Of a stretch of DNA of 64,000 bases, positions 47,007 to 59,204 are shown piece by piece; within the stretch, counting starts at the first letter, position 1, and each line of letters opens with the position of its first letter. The stretch is from the NCBI GenBank assembly GCA_951812715.1, contig OX638323.1, positions 1,178,001-1,242,000 of the forward strand. Reading direction: 5' to 3'. The DNA comes from an uncultured Pseudohongiella sp. GTDB taxonomy: Bacteria; Pseudomonadota; Gammaproteobacteria; Pseudomonadales; Pseudohongiellaceae. The position numbers and the translations under genes are program-made. The notes below the pieces were generated by a model. The model saw only the letters and a list, made by a program, of their open reading frames with translations. It did no database searches and was not told where the DNA came from.

Positions 47007-49917
47007 ACTCACCACCCTGGCGGCGATGAGTTCCGGCTACTTGCTGCTGCTGTTCGGCATTGCCTACGCTACCGACCGTCAATGGGTTCCCGCGGGAATC
47101 GTCCAGCATCCGCTGATATACACCTTGTCACTGGGAGTTTTCGCCAGCGTCTGGGCCTATTACACCTCGGTCGGCATTGCCATGCGCCATGGCTATGGCT
47201 ACCTGGCCACCTATGTCGGGATTTCGTTTGCCTTCATGTTCTCGCCCCTGTTCCTGCGGCCGATCCGGCAACTGACCGGCACTTATCAGCTCAGTTCACT
47301 GGCCGACCTGATTGCATTCCGTTACCACTCGCGCAGGGCTGGCGCTCTGGTCACGCTGTTCACCCTGATCGCGGCGACCCCGATGATCGCGCTGCAGATT
47401 CGCGCCGTGTCGGAAACCGCGGGCATCCTCGCGCCGGCGGCGTCCCGCGGCGGCGTCGCGGTCGTTTTCTGCCTCGTCATCACCGTATTCGCGATCCTGT
47501 TCGGCACCTCGCGAACAGCTAGAAAAAACCGGCATAACGGACTGGTTATGGCTATCGCCTTCGAATCCCTGGTGAAGCTGGTGGCCTTGCTCGCGGTGGG
47601 CATATTCGCCATCGGCGCGGGGTTCGGCGGCCCGGCCGCCATGCAGGACTGGCTGCAAGGCCGGCCCGAACTGCTCGACAACTTGCGCGCGGAAGGATTC
47701 GCCGGTTCCTTCCATATCCTGGCGCTGTTCTTTTTCGCCGCCGCGGTTGCCATGCCGCACACGTTCTATGCCGCATTCAACGAAAACCGGAGCCTGAAGG
47801 CGCTGTCTTTCGCAAGCTGGTGCCTGCCGCTGTATTTCCTGCTCATCAGCCTGCCGGTATTGCCCATCCTCTGGGCGGGGCTGCTTTCGGGCTCCGAAAT
47901 TCAGGTGGAGTATTTTCCGATAGTCATCGGCGTTGCCTGGGAAGCGCCCTGGATCAGCCTGCTGGCCTACCTCGGCGGACTATCCGCGGCCAGCGGATTG
48001 ATCATCGTCATCACCCTGGCGTTGTCCAACATGTGCCTCAATCATCTGATCCTGCCGCTGCAGCAGCCTTCGGCCCAGGACAATATCTACCATTGGCTAC
48101 TATTCAGACGGCGCTTGCTGATAACGCTGGTAATCTGGGCCGGGTTCGCGTTCTACATTATTCCCGAAAAACAAATCAGCCTGGACTTCATTACCGTGCT
48201 GGCGCTGAGCGCCTGTCTGCAGTTCCTGCCGGGCACTTTGGCCATTCTCTACTGGCGCCGGGGCAATGTGCGGGGATTCGTCGCCGGTCTGGCGGGCGGT
48301 GGCGCGGTCTGGTTCTGGTACATGCTGCTGCCTATGTTGCTGGAAGCCGGACCGCTGACACTGGACTCCGTCGCCTGGCGCGAAGCGGCGGCGGTTTCGC
48401 TGGTCGTCAATACCGTGCTGTTCGGCATCGTTTCGAATTTCAGCAAGACCTCGAACGCGCAACGCCACGCCGCGGAAATCTGTTCTCTCGATACCGTCAA
48501 ACATGGCGCCCGCGGCAGCCTGGTGGCGAAATCGCCGGCGGAGTTCATCGAGTCCCTGAGCAAACCCCTGGGCGAGAAAGTGGCCAGCCGCGAAGTGCAA
48601 CAGGCCCTGCAGGACGCCGAAATCAGCATGGACGATCAGCGGCCTTCCTCGCTACGCCTGCTGCGCGCGCGCCTGGAAGCCAATCTGTCGCGATTGATAG
48701 GTCCCAGGTTTGCCCAAAAAATGGTCGACCGCTATCTGCCCTATAACATGGCGCCGGATCAGCGCCGTTCCGATTTCACCTTGATCGAAAGCCGAATCGA
48801 GGCCAATCGCGGCAATCTCTCGGGCTTGGCGGCGGAACTCGACAGCCTGCGGCGCTATCACCGGCAGATGTTGCTCGACTTGCCGCTCGGCGTTTGCTCG
48901 GTCAGCGTGGACCGGGAGATCGTGATGTGGAATCAGGCCCTGGCGCAACTGACAGCTATCCAGGAAAACGAAGTCGTTGGCCTGGGCATCGCCGAGCTGG
49001 ATCAGCCCTGGCGCTCGGTGCTCGAGGATTTCATCGCCGGCGAAGCCGAGCATTCCTACAAGACGCGCTTCGAGTTCGGCGGCCGGCGGCATACCGTCAA
49101 CTTGCACAAGGCGGTAATCGAGAAGTCCCCGAAAGCCGATTCGCATTATGAGGGAATGATCATCCTGATCGAGGACATCAGCGAAACCGAAGATCTCGAA
49201 GCCAGCCTCGCGCATAGCTCCAGACTCGCTTCCATCGGCCAGCTTGCCGCCGGCATCGCCCATGAAATCGGTAATCCGATTACCGGCATCGCCGGCCTGG
49301 CGCAAACCATCCGCGATGAATACGAAGACGAAGAACTGAGCAATCTGGCGAACCAGATCGTCGAACAGACCGACCGCACGTCGAAGATCTTGCAATCACT
49401 GATGAATTTTGCCCATTTCGGAACCCGCGAGGCCGCCGAACAATTGGAACCGGTCAATGTCTTCGATTGTATGGATGAAGCCGCCACGCTGATTTCTCTG
49501 GACACGAAGGCCAGGGAAATCGAACTCGTGCTCGAAGGCGACCGCCAGGCCACGATATCCGGCAACTTCCAACGCCTGCAGCAGGCGCTGGTCAATCTGA
49601 TCGGCAATGCGCGCGACGCCAGCCGGCCCGGCGCCGTGGTCCGGGTGAGTTGCCGCGCCGGCGGCAGCGGTGTCGAAATCGCCGTGGAGGATGAGGGCGC
49701 CGGAATCTCGCCGGCGATCCGGGACCAGATTTTCGAACCCTTTTTCACCACCAAGGAACCAGGCGACGGCACTGGGCTTGGTCTATCCCTGGTCTATGGC
49801 ATAGTTGAGGACTTCAATGGGGATATTGATATAATCAGCCCGGTTGACCGGGATCGGGGTAGCGGAACCCGAGTCGAACTGCGTTTTCCCCCGCCAAAGG
49901 CGATAGCGAGAAACTGA
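46996..49917 (+). CDS. cbrA: CbrA-type sensor kinase with SLC5 transporter domain
   Basis: CbrA joins a sodium/solute-symporter (SLC5) domain to a histidine kinase. With CbrB it governs carbon and nitrogen balance and use of amino acids in Pseudomonas. The 973-residue product has about 13 membrane segments to residue 500, a STAC-like linker, a PAS domain ([20 protein letters not shown]), the HisKA motif [15 protein letters not shown] with phosphorylated His near 756, and the ATPase motifs [14 protein letters not shown] and [14 protein letters not shown]. The cbrX-like frame overlaps its start; cbrB follows after one base. Confidence 0.95.
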   Translation: MNFELTTLAAMSSGYLLLLFGIAYATDRQWVPAGIVQHPLIYTLSLGVFASVWAYYTSVGIAMRHGYGYLATYVGISFAFMFSPLFLRPIRQLTGTYQLSSLADLIAFRYHSRRAGALVTLFTLIAATPMIALQIRAVSETAGILAPAASRGGVAVVFCLVITVFAILFGTSRTARKNRHNGLVMAIAFESLVKLVALLAVGIFAIGAGFGGPAAMQDWLQGRPELLDNLRAEGFAGSFHILALFFFAAAVAMPHTFYAAFNENRSLKALSFASWCLPLYFLLISLPVLPILWAGLLSGSEIQVEYFPIVIGVAWEAPWISLLAYLGGLSAASGLIIVITLALSNMCLNHLILPLQQPSAQDNIYHWLLFRRRLLITLVIWAGFAFYIIPEKQISLDFITVLALSACLQFLPGTLAILYWRRGNVRGFVAGLAGGGAVWFWYMLLPMLLEAGPLTLDSVAWREAAAVSLVVNTVLFGIVSNFSKTSNAQRHAAEICSLDTVKHGARGSLVAKSPAEFIESLSKPLGEKVASREVQQALQDAEISMDDQRPSSLRLLRARLEANLSRLIGPRFAQKMVDRYLPYNMAPDQRRSDFTLIESRIEANRGNLSGLAAELDSLRRYHRQMLLDLPLGVCSVSVDREIVMWNQALAQLTAIQENEVVGLGIAELDQPWRSVLEDFIAGEAEHSYKTRFEFGGRRHTVNLHKAVIEKSPKADSHYEGMIILIEDISETEDLEASLAHSSRLASIGQLAAGIAHEIGNPITGIAGLAQTIRDEYEDEELSNLANQIVEQTDRTSKILQSLMNFAHFGTREAAEQLEPVNVFDCMDEAATLISLDTKAREIELVLEGDRQATISGNFQRLQQALVNLIGNARDASRPGAVVRVSCRAGGSGVEIAVEDEGAGISPAIRDQIFEPFFTTKEPGDGTGLGLSLVYGIVEDFNGDIDIISPVDRDRGSGTRVELRFPPPKAIARN

Positions 49918-49918
49918 C

Positions 49919-51280
49919 ATGGGCGCTGCTGAGCGCGAAGTTCTGATCGTGGAGGACGAAGCGGTCATTCGCGGCACTCTCAAACGACTGCTTGAACGGC
50001 ACAGTTATAGCGTCAGCGAGGCCGCCTCGGTGCAGGAGTCGCTCGACCGCTTCAACGTCGACAAATTCGACGTCATTGTCAGCGATCTGAAACTTCCCGG
50101 CGCGCCTGGCACCGATCTGATCTCCGCCACTTCCGCGCCGGTGCTGATCATGACCGCCTATTCCAGCATCCGCTCCGCCATAGACGCGGTAAAACTCGGC
50201 GCCGTGGACTATATCGCCAAGCCATTCGACCACGGCGAACTGCTAGCCTCGCTGGAAAAGATTCTGGCGGAACACGGCCGCAGGATTTCTTCGCACGAAG
50301 ACGATCAAATGCCGATCGCGGGCATGATCGGCGACAGTCCCGAGATGCGGGAATTGTTTCGCCGCGTGCGCAAGTTCGCCGGCGCCAGTTCGCCGGTGCT
50401 TATCTGTGGCGAATCGGGCACCGGCAAGGAACTGGTGGCGCGGGCGATTCACGAACTCGGCGGCCGCACCAATCCGATCGTCGCGGTCAACTGCGCGGCG
50501 ATCCCGGAAAACCTGATCGAAGCGGAACTGTTCGGCCACGAAAAAGGCGCCTTCGCCGGCGCTGCCGAAACGCGCGCGGGACTGGTCGAATCCGCCGACG
50601 GCAGTACCTTGTTTCTCGACGAGATCGGCGAGTTGCCGCTGACGGCGCAGGGGCGGCTCGTGCGAGTGCTGCAAGACGGCGAGATCCGCAAAATGGGCGC
50701 GGTGAAATCCCGCAAGATCGACATGCGACTGGTGGCCGCTACCCAGCGCGACCTGAAACAACTGGTGGCGGAGCGCAAGTTTCGCGAAGACCTGTACTAT
50801 CGAATCAATGTCATGAGCTTGCAGATGCCGCCACTGCGCGAACGGGGCGGAGATATTCTCGAATTGGCTAACGCGATCCTGCGCGGCACCTGCAACCGGT
50901 TGAAGTCGCCGCAGATGCGATTCAGCAAGGGCGCCGAGCGCGCCATCGCCGCCTACGACTGGCCCGGAAACGTTCGCGAACTCGAAAACGCCATCGAACG
51001 GGCGGTCGTTCTCGGCGAGGGCGAAGTGATCGACGAGGATTTCATCGCCGTCGAAAAACCGGTTGTGCAGGAAAGCGGCGCCGGCTGGCAGCGGGGCGGG
51101 GATTCCGCCGAAGACGGTCAGGAACTCTCGCTGCAAGATTATTTCGAGCATTTCGTGCTTGAACACCAGGATTCCATGACCGAAACCGAACTTGCCGATA
51201 AGCTCGGCATTAGCCGCAAGTCCCTATGGGAGCGCCGCCAGCGCCACGGCATCCCCCGGAAAAAGAAACAATCCGCCTGA
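49919..51280 (+). CDS. cbrB: CbrB-type NtrC-family response regulator with GAFAGA loop
   Basis: CbrB is the sigma-54 activator paired with CbrA. The 453-residue product has a receiver domain (Asp 56 in VIVSDLKLP, Lys in IAKPFD), an AAA+ domain with Walker A GESGTGKE, Walker B TLFLDEIGEL and R-finger region LPPLRERGGD, and a C-terminal helix-turn-helix (ETELADKLGISRKSLWERRQ). The sigma-54-contacting loop, normally GAFTGA, reads GAFAGA at residues 210-215 (codon GCC at 50555). The Thr to Ala change is unusual in an otherwise complete activator. No space for a crcZ-like sRNA gene remains before pcnB. Confidence 0.94.
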   Translation: MGAAEREVLIVEDEAVIRGTLKRLLERHSYSVSEAASVQESLDRFNVDKFDVIVSDLKLPGAPGTDLISATSAPVLIMTAYSSIRSAIDAVKLGAVDYIAKPFDHGELLASLEKILAEHGRRISSHEDDQMPIAGMIGDSPEMRELFRRVRKFAGASSPVLICGESGTGKELVARAIHELGGRTNPIVAVNCAAIPENLIEAELFGHEKGAFAGAAETRAGLVESADGSTLFLDEIGELPLTAQGRLVRVLQDGEIRKMGAVKSRKIDMRLVAATQRDLKQLVAERKFREDLYYRINVMSLQMPPLRERGGDILELANAILRGTCNRLKSPQMRFSKGAERAIAAYDWPGNVRELENAIERAVVLGEGEVIDEDFIAVEKPVVQESGAGWQRGGDSAEDGQELSLQDYFEHFVLEHQDSMTETELADKLGISRKSLWERRQRHGIPRKKKQSA

Positions 51281-51385
51281 AGGCGGTCGGCACTGTCCAG
51301 CCCGGAGGGAAATGCGTGCAACTGAATTCTCCAGTCCGTCCAATCCGTGCGAGAAAATTGCCATGCGTCTGGCAAGCGGCCTCTC

Positions 51386-52714
51386 GTGAAGTCCATTAGC
51401 ACGCTACCGGGATTGGAACATGCAACCGTGATTCCCCGCGCGGAGCATGGCATTTCCCGCAAGGACGTATCCGACGCCGCGTTGCGCGTGGTCTATGGCT
51501 TGCAGAATGCGGGCTTTGCCGCCTTTCTGGTCGGTGGCTGCGTGCGCGACCTGCTGCTCGGCCTGCATCCGAAGGATTTCGATGTCGCCACCGACGCGCA
51601 TCCCGAAGACGTCCGAAAGATTTTCCGGCGTTCACGCATTATCGGCCGCCGCTTCAAGATCGTGCATGTGCGCTTCGGCCGCGAAATCATTGAAGTCACG
51701 ACGTTTCGCGGTCATCACGAGGCGAACAACCGGCTCAAGCAAGTGCCGACGCGAGAACAGTCCCGGAAACTCGATTCGGCCCATTCCCATGCCGGCATGA
51801 CCTTGATCGACAACGTATTCGGCAACATTGACGAAGACGCCGATCGCCGGGATTTCACCGTTAATGCGCTTTATTACACCACCGACGGTTTCAATTTGCT
51901 CGACTTCCACGATGGCTTGCGCGATCTGCGCGATCGGCGCCTGCGCATTGTCGGCGATGCGCGCGAGCGCTATCGGGAAGATCCGGTGCGCATGTTGCGC
52001 GCCATCCGCTTCGCCGCCAAGCTCGGATTCACCATGGAAAGCGAAACCGAAGCGCCGATCCGGGAACTTTTCCATCTGCTCGAATCGGCTTCGTCCGCCC
52101 GCCTGTTCGATGAGTTGCTGAAACTGCTTTGCGGCGGCCACGCCGGCGAGACCTTCCGCCTGCTCAGAAGCTACCGTCTCGACCGAATTCTGTTCAGCCA
52201 CGAATTCGCCGAAGAAAACACCGCCATGGACCCGGCGGACCGGCTGGTAACCCTCGCCTTGCGCAACAGCGACGAACGAATCGCCAATGGCCTCGGCGTT
52301 ACGCCGGGCTTCATGCTGGCGGCACTGTTGTGGCCGCCGCTGCAACGGCAGTCGCGCAATCTCGATGGCGCCTTGAATCTTGCGCGGTTAGGCGAGTGCG
52401 CCGAGCGGGTGGTGCTCGCGCAGTCGAGTCAGACCACGATTCCGCGCCGTATCAGTAACGTCAGCAAGGAAATCTGGGAGCTGCAACTCCGCCTCCAACG
52501 CAGGGACCGCCGCAGCGTGAACTATTGCTTCAATCACCCGCGCTTCCGCGCTGGCTATGATTTCCTGCTTTTGCGCGAGCAAAGCGGCGAAGACGCCGGC
52601 GGCATGGGCGAATGGTGGACGAATTTTCAGCAAGTCGACGAGAACCAGCGAATTCACCTGCTGGAACAAGTATCCGCCCGCCCAAAACGCCGCCGCCGCC
52701 GCAAACGTGGGTGA
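51386..52714 (+). CDS. pcnB: poly(A) polymerase I
   Basis: PcnB adds poly(A) tails to RNA 3' ends, promoting decay. The 442-residue product has the nucleotidyltransferase motif [23 protein letters not shown], where GG and the D-x-D metal site are seen, then [11 protein letters not shown], the [21 protein letters not shown] helix and a basic C-terminus ([11 protein letters not shown]) typical of polymerase rather than CCA enzymes. I choose GTG 51386; a GTG at 51347 would add 13 residues. It lies about 105 bp after cbrB, the same order as in Pseudomonas, where folK then follows; folK is absent here. Confidence 0.93.
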   Translation: MKSISTLPGLEHATVIPRAEHGISRKDVSDAALRVVYGLQNAGFAAFLVGGCVRDLLLGLHPKDFDVATDAHPEDVRKIFRRSRIIGRRFKIVHVRFGREIIEVTTFRGHHEANNRLKQVPTREQSRKLDSAHSHAGMTLIDNVFGNIDEDADRRDFTVNALYYTTDGFNLLDFHDGLRDLRDRRLRIVGDARERYREDPVRMLRAIRFAAKLGFTMESETEAPIRELFHLLESASSARLFDELLKLLCGGHAGETFRLLRSYRLDRILFSHEFAEENTAMDPADRLVTLALRNSDERIANGLGVTPGFMLAALLWPPLQRQSRNLDGALNLARLGECAERVVLAQSSQTTIPRRISNVSKEIWELQLRLQRRDRRSVNYCFNHPRFRAGYDFLLLREQSGEDAGGMGEWWTNFQQVDENQRIHLLEQVSARPKRRRRRKRG

Positions 52715-52791
52715 GGCCCAGTCGGCGCAGCCGACAAAAGCGCGGCGCCTGCTATACAATTCCCTGCGCGGAAGTCAGTGCGGAAGCAGTC

Positions 52792-53604
52792 ATGAGCACA
52801 CATCGAAAGACCGGCGCAATCACCTTGGCCAGCTTGCAGAAAATGAAGCGGACGGGCGAAAAGTTTGTCTGTCTGGCTGCTTATGACGCCTGCTTTGCCG
52901 GGGTCGCGGACAGGGCCGGAGTCGAAGTGTTGCTGGTAGGCGACTCGCTTGGCATGGTGCTGCAAGGCCATGACAGCACTTTGCCGGTCACGATGAACGA
53001 CATGATTTACCACATGAGCTGCGTCAAACGCGGCAACGAAGGCGCCTTACTGATGGGAGACATGCCTTTCATGAGCTATGCCTCGGAATCCCAGACCTTG
53101 CAGAACGCCGCCGACCTGATGCGGGCCGGCGCCCAGGTAGTCAAGCTCGAAGGCGGCGCCTGGATCGCCAATACCACCCGCCTGCTCGCCGAGCGCGGCA
53201 TTCCCGTTTGCGCGCACATGGGCCTGACGCCGCAATCGGTTAATCGCATCGGTGGCTTTCATGTGCAGGGCCGCGACACCAGTCAGGCGCGGCTGATCAT
53301 TGAAGAGGCGCAATTGCTGGAACAATCCGGCGCCAGCCTGCTGTTGCTCGAATGCGTGCCGCTAGCGCTGGCGGCGAGAATAACGGAACTGCTGGAAATT
53401 CCGGTGATCGGTATCGGCGCCGGCCCCGATACGGACGGCCAGATCATGGTGCTGCATGACGTGCTCGGCATTTCGCCGATCACGCCGAAATTCGTCAAGA
53501 ACTTCCTGCTCGAATCCGATTCCGGCATCCCCGGCGCCGTCAAAGCCTACGTGGACGCTGTAAAAAGCGGTGGCTTTCCCGCCCCGGAGCATTGTTTCCA
53601 TTGA
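52792..53604 (+). CDS. panB: 3-methyl-2-oxobutanoate hydroxymethyltransferase
   Basis: PanB makes ketopantoate from 2-oxoisovalerate and methylene-THF, the first step of pantothenate synthesis. The 270-residue product has [22 protein letters not shown], the Mg-binding acidic residues, [13 protein letters not shown] [16 protein letters not shown], and [18 protein letters not shown]. It is preceded by a short space with a possible -10 box TATACA near 52753. It overlaps panC by one base (TGATG). Confidence 0.97.
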   Translation: MSTHRKTGAITLASLQKMKRTGEKFVCLAAYDACFAGVADRAGVEVLLVGDSLGMVLQGHDSTLPVTMNDMIYHMSCVKRGNEGALLMGDMPFMSYASESQTLQNAADLMRAGAQVVKLEGGAWIANTTRLLAERGIPVCAHMGLTPQSVNRIGGFHVQGRDTSQARLIIEEAQLLEQSGASLLLLECVPLALAARITELLEIPVIGIGAGPDTDGQIMVLHDVLGISPITPKFVKNFLLESDSGIPGAVKAYVDAVKSGGFPAPEHCFH

Positions 53605-54470
53605 TGCGCAGCGTCAGCCGGATCAGCGAAGCTCGCGCCGTATTGGCGCAGCGGCGCCAGCAGGGCCGCCGCATTGGCCTGGTTCCGACCATGGGCAATA
53701 TTCATGCGGGTCATCTCGCCTTGCTGGAACGTTGCCGCGAGGAATGCGATTACAGCGTGGTCACGATTTTCGTCAATCCGCTGCAATTCGGTCCGCGAGA
53801 GGATTTTTCCGACTACCCGCGCACACTGCAAAGGGACCGGGAAGTCCTGTCCGGGCACGGCTGTGACCTGCTGTTGCATCCATCGACGGAGGAGGTTTAT
53901 GGCAAGAGCCCGGAACTCTCGACGCGGGTGCATGTGCCCGAGCTATCGGAGCGCTATTGCGGCGCCTCGCGGCCTGGGCATTTCGATGGCGTGACTACCG
54001 TCGTGGCCCGGCTGCTGAATTTCGCGCAGCCGGACAAGGCCTATTTCGGCCTCAAGGACTATCAGCAATTCCTGCTCGTGCGCCGGCTCGTCGCCGACCT
54101 CTGCATGACCACCGGCATCGTCGGCGTTGAAACCGTTCGCGAAGCCGATGGCCTGGCCATGAGTTCGCGCAACGGCTATCTGTCCGAATCCGAGCGGGAA
54201 TCGGCGCCGAAGCTTTACCGCGGCTTGCGCGGCATAGCCGACAAGATCGCCGAAGGTGAAAGGGACTACCCGCTTATCGCCTCAAGCGGCCGCGAACGCC
54301 TTGCCGCGGCAGGATTCGAGGTCGATTATCTCGATATCTGCAATGCGCATACGCTGCGGAAAGCAACCGCGGAAGATTCCGAACTGATAATCCTGGCTGC
54401 CGGCTATCTAGGCAATACGCGCCTGATAGATAATCTGCATCTTGCAATCGATCCGGTCCCCGCGGCATAA
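53604..54470 (+). CDS. panC: pantothenate synthetase
   Basis: PanC joins pantoate and beta-alanine using ATP. The 288-residue product shows [15 protein letters not shown] (with the family's HIGH-like motif), [36 protein letters not shown] and [10 protein letters not shown], equivalent to KMSKS. ATG 53604 overlaps the panB stop codon, so the pair is coupled; an in-frame TTG at 53592 lies in panB and is less likely. panD is not present here. Confidence 0.97.
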   Translation: MRSVSRISEARAVLAQRRQQGRRIGLVPTMGNIHAGHLALLERCREECDYSVVTIFVNPLQFGPREDFSDYPRTLQRDREVLSGHGCDLLLHPSTEEVYGKSPELSTRVHVPELSERYCGASRPGHFDGVTTVVARLLNFAQPDKAYFGLKDYQQFLLVRRLVADLCMTTGIVGVETVREADGLAMSSRNGYLSESERESAPKLYRGLRGIADKIAEGERDYPLIASSGRERLAAAGFEVDYLDICNAHTLRKATAEDSELIILAAGYLGNTRLIDNLHLAIDPVPAA

Positions 54471-54502
54471 ACGCCTTTGAGGGCGCAACACAGGAATCTC
54501 CG

Positions 54503-56440
<1,938 letters not shown>

Positions 56441-56645
56441 CGGGCATCGGCAACCTTTTCACCGTCAATTCCGGGCAATCGAGCAAATTCCGGCTATGTT
56501 TTCGGCAACGGCGGCGCCAGGCCGACCGCGGCCTTCGCGCGACCGCTGAATTCGCCGGTTTTCTTGACCCCCCATCAAGCTGGTGGTAGCGTCATTCTCG
56601 TCAATGTTGGCGGGACAAGGAACCCTGACACAGGAATCGCCAATC

Positions 56646-57065
56646 ATGTACGAACTGATCTCGCTCGCCAAAGATAACGCTATTCTGGTCATCGGCCTGC
56701 TCGTGGTCACACTCTACCTGCAAAGCCGCATCGACTCGGAATCGAGCGCCACCCGACAGGAATTGTCGGTCATACGCACGGAAATATTCGGAATTCAGGG
56801 AGAGACGTCCGGTCTCCGTCAGAACGTGTCCGATCTCCGTCAGGACATGTCCGTTCTCCGTCAGGACATGTCCGAAGTCCGCCAAGAAGTATCCGTATTA
56901 AGGCAGAACATGCATTCATTTCAGGTCGAGACCGCCGACAGGTTCGCTCGCATCGAAGAAGAAATATCCGGCGTTCGCCGGGACATGCATTCTTTCCAAC
57001 TGGAAACCACGGACAGGTTCGCCCGCATCGAGACCCTGCTGGGCCAGCCGGCGCAAGCAATATAG
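56646..57065 (+). CDS. membrane-anchored coiled-coil protein, short paralogue
   Basis: This 139-residue protein has one N-terminal membrane segment (NAILVIGLLVVTLYLQS) and then a coiled coil built from heptads of the type LRQDMSV, followed by two related segments ending RRDMHSFQLETTDRFARIE. It probably projects from the inner membrane into the cytoplasm or periplasm and multimerises; it looks like small DUF-type coiled-coil proteins, but I recognise no family. ATG 56646 is chosen, as the upstream part of the frame has no typical content. The paralogue at 59205 has seven extra heptads. Confidence 0.75.
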   Translation: MYELISLAKDNAILVIGLLVVTLYLQSRIDSESSATRQELSVIRTEIFGIQGETSGLRQNVSDLRQDMSVLRQDMSEVRQEVSVLRQNMHSFQVETADRFARIEEEISGVRRDMHSFQLETTDRFARIETLLGQPAQAI

Positions 57066-57230
57066 CGGCGCTGGAGGGCGTTTCCATATCCTGATCCTGC
57101 TTTGTGGTGCGTCAAATTGAAAGGATGCTCGAACCATCGGATGTCATTGGTCCCCGCGTCCGCGTAATTGCCTGGATTTCCCTCGCCAAACTCAAGAGCC
57201 GGGCAAATTTGAAGTACAGCGATCTTGTCG

Positions 57231-57296
57231 ATCTCGTGGGACACCCATGATCTCGTGGGAGATCTCGTGGGACGCGATCTCGTGGGACACCCATCG
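57231..57296. repeat. short tandem GATCTCGTGGGA motif repeats
   Basis: GATCTCGTGGGA occurs four times in about 66 bp, twice followed by CACCCAT. The motif GGGACACCCATG seen here recurs as GGGACATCCATG at 58741-58805 near the other edge of the AT-rich segment. No gene is supported in 57067-57449 besides this. Confidence 0.65.
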
Positions 57297-57449
57297 TTAT
57301 GAATCCTCGGGAAACGCTCAGTGGATGCCCCGATGGGTGTTCCGCGGCCATCCATGGCCGTTCCATGAGAAAATTTGCGGTTGGGTGAATTTCTCCCAAC
57401 AAATATTGGCCAGATACCTGATCCTCAGGTTGATTTCTTCCGCGGTGTT

Positions 57450-58403
57450 CTAAAAGTCTTCCGCTCTGCATGTTGTTTCTGCCAACTGTGGCAGAAAATC
57501 TGGTTGCCAAACAAAAAACATTGCGATGTAACCCAAGGGGTCATATTCGTAAAGGTCATAGCGATCAAAAGGGTAATACTCTCCCGCACCCATCCAGAAT
57601 CTTGTAGAAATCTCGGCAAACCATTCTATATGATTTACTCCTGCATACGGCGTTGTGAATCGTGGTTCATCTTGAATTGGAATGACTTCAGACGATGGAA
57701 CATAGTAGTGAGTTTGGTTCCGCTGATACAAATTCAACTTTTGAGTCACGTGCTCATAAGCCAGCTTCAAGCAATTGTTGTCAAAGCTATCGGGGATCAT
57801 ATTTCGATGATACACATGAGCAAACTCATGCAATAGAACTGATCTTCTAGCATTTTCCCAACGCAAGTTTATCCCTACTTGAACAATTTCTTTACTCCAA
57901 TCTTCTTCAGTAGCACCATATCCCGTACAACCTGTTACTTGCCAATTACATGGAAAAAATCGATCAGTATTTCCTGAAGTAATAGCCAGATATATGGCAG
58001 TTTCTTCTCTGAAACTTTCCAATATCTCTTCAGGTATTCCATATTCATAGATCATCACTCCCAAGCGTGAATAGAAACTTTCTATGAGTTTCTTAGTATC
58101 CTCATTACCACTTTCATAAATTGAAGGAGAAATATGAACCTTGAAATCGTGCATGTATACTTTAACCGGACATTCTCCGGCTATAGAGTGATACCAGGAA
58201 GTACATTCATGTGGGAGATTATCAGACCAATCCTCAATTGGCAGACTTAACCAATCAGATGAATGCACAGATAACGATGCACAGAAAAAGAATACGGAAA
58301 AAACTAGTTTTGAACATGCAAAGACTATTCTCCGGCCGGTAGGATGTATACTTCTGATGATCTCTGCAATAATGAATATTCCAGATTTGCTTTTCTCTAT
58401 CAC
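57450..58403 (-). CDS. putative secreted zinc metallopeptidase (gluzincin-like)
   Basis: This 317-residue product from an AT-rich segment has the zinc motif HEFAHVYH, with first His near residue 192, and a downstream NHIEWFAEISTRFWMG whose EWFAE may give the third ligand, as in gluzincins. A hydrophobic segment (LVFSVFFFCASLSVHSS) after an arginine-rich turn suggests a signal peptide, though with a long N-region if GTG 58403 is the start; in another frame ATG 58314 would encode a short signal-like peptide (MFKTSFFRILFLCIVICAFI), so a frameshift or mis-start is possible. Several cysteines (HECTSW, GECPVK, PCNWQVTGC) fit an exported enzyme. No family was recognised; transfer is inferred from base composition. 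Confidence 0.65.
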   Translation of the reverse strand: MIEKSKSGIFIIAEIIRSIHPTGRRIVFACSKLVFSVFFFCASLSVHSSDWLSLPIEDWSDNLPHECTSWYHSIAGECPVKVYMHDFKVHISPSIYESGNEDTKKLIESFYSRLGVMIYEYGIPEEILESFREETAIYLAITSGNTDRFFPCNWQVTGCTGYGATEEDWSKEIVQVGINLRWENARRSVLLHEFAHVYHRNMIPDSFDNNCLKLAYEHVTQKLNLYQRNQTHYYVPSSEVIPIQDEPRFTTPYAGVNHIEWFAEISTRFWMGAGEYYPFDRYDLYEYDPLGYIAMFFVWQPDFLPQLAETTCRAEDF

Positions 58404-58850
58404 AATTAGCTCCTGTCCATAAGTTTAAACTTACAGATCCTCGAATGAAATTGAAATTCTTGAAGACTAGCACCGTGATGCTACGCAGCACCCGGCGTGT
58501 GCGGTTGTTACTGTTTAGCCCCTATACGCATAAAACATTGTTCTCCGACACCACTTCTGAAGTCGGTAATCGCCCTGTCCCGAACGCACTCGATATCCTT
58601 GCCGAAATACCGGAAGCCACGTAGTCGCTTCCATAAATTCCCGGCGCTCATCCCCACATCGCAACTTATCTCCAACTTCGTTGGTGAATCGTCGCAAGCG
58701 TGGATGGTACCAGATTGATCGTGCGCACGCGCCTCCAGAAAAATTATGGGACATCCATGTATGCTGAATAGGGAAATCAGGCCGAAAAATCAGGGGACAT
58801 CCATGACTGCTAGATAGAACTATGCGGGAATGGGTGTCCCATGGCCGCCC
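58404..58850. other. AT-rich to mixed segment without a supported gene
   Basis: About 450 bp upstream of the metallopeptidase. It contains the promoter side of that gene, two copies of GGGACATCCATG (near 58741 and 58793) and an inverted GGGTGTCCCATGG at 58831, just before repeat D copy 2. Frames on the minus strand around 58500-58750 give short arginine-rich products that could be a remnant, but I cannot name it. Confidence 0.45.
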
Positions 58851-58999
58851 CCGGCCTGCCGAAAACCCGCTCCGGCAAGATCATGCGCCGCATCCAGCGC
58901 AAGATTGCCGCCAACGAACTCGACAACCTCGGCGACACCACCACCCTCGCCGACCCCGCGGTGGTCGAGCAACTCATCGAGGAACGCGCGAATCGGTGA
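58851..58999 (+). pseudogene. duplicated 3' fragment of acs
   Basis: The last 149 bp of acs (frame with [10 protein letters not shown] and stop at 58997-58999) are present again with few changes, one giving Gln for Leu after MRRI. It lacks the rest of the gene and so cannot work. Confidence 0.9.
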
Positions 59000-59204
59000 C
59001 GGGCATCGGCAACCTTTTCACCGTCAATTCCGGGCAATCGAGCAAATTCCGGCTATGTTTTCGGCAACGGCGGCGCCAGGCCGACCGCGGCCTTCGCGCG
59101 ACCGCTGAATTCGCCGGTTTTCTTGACCCCCCATCAAGCTGGTGGTAGCGTCATTCTCGTCAATGTTGGCGGGACAAGGAACCCTGACACAGGAATCGCC
59201 AATC

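Noticed and set aside
57112..57836. Frames of 60-153 codons at the edge of the AT-rich segment
   Set aside because: They overlap the metallopeptidase in the opposite sense or run through simple repeats; none looks like a protein.
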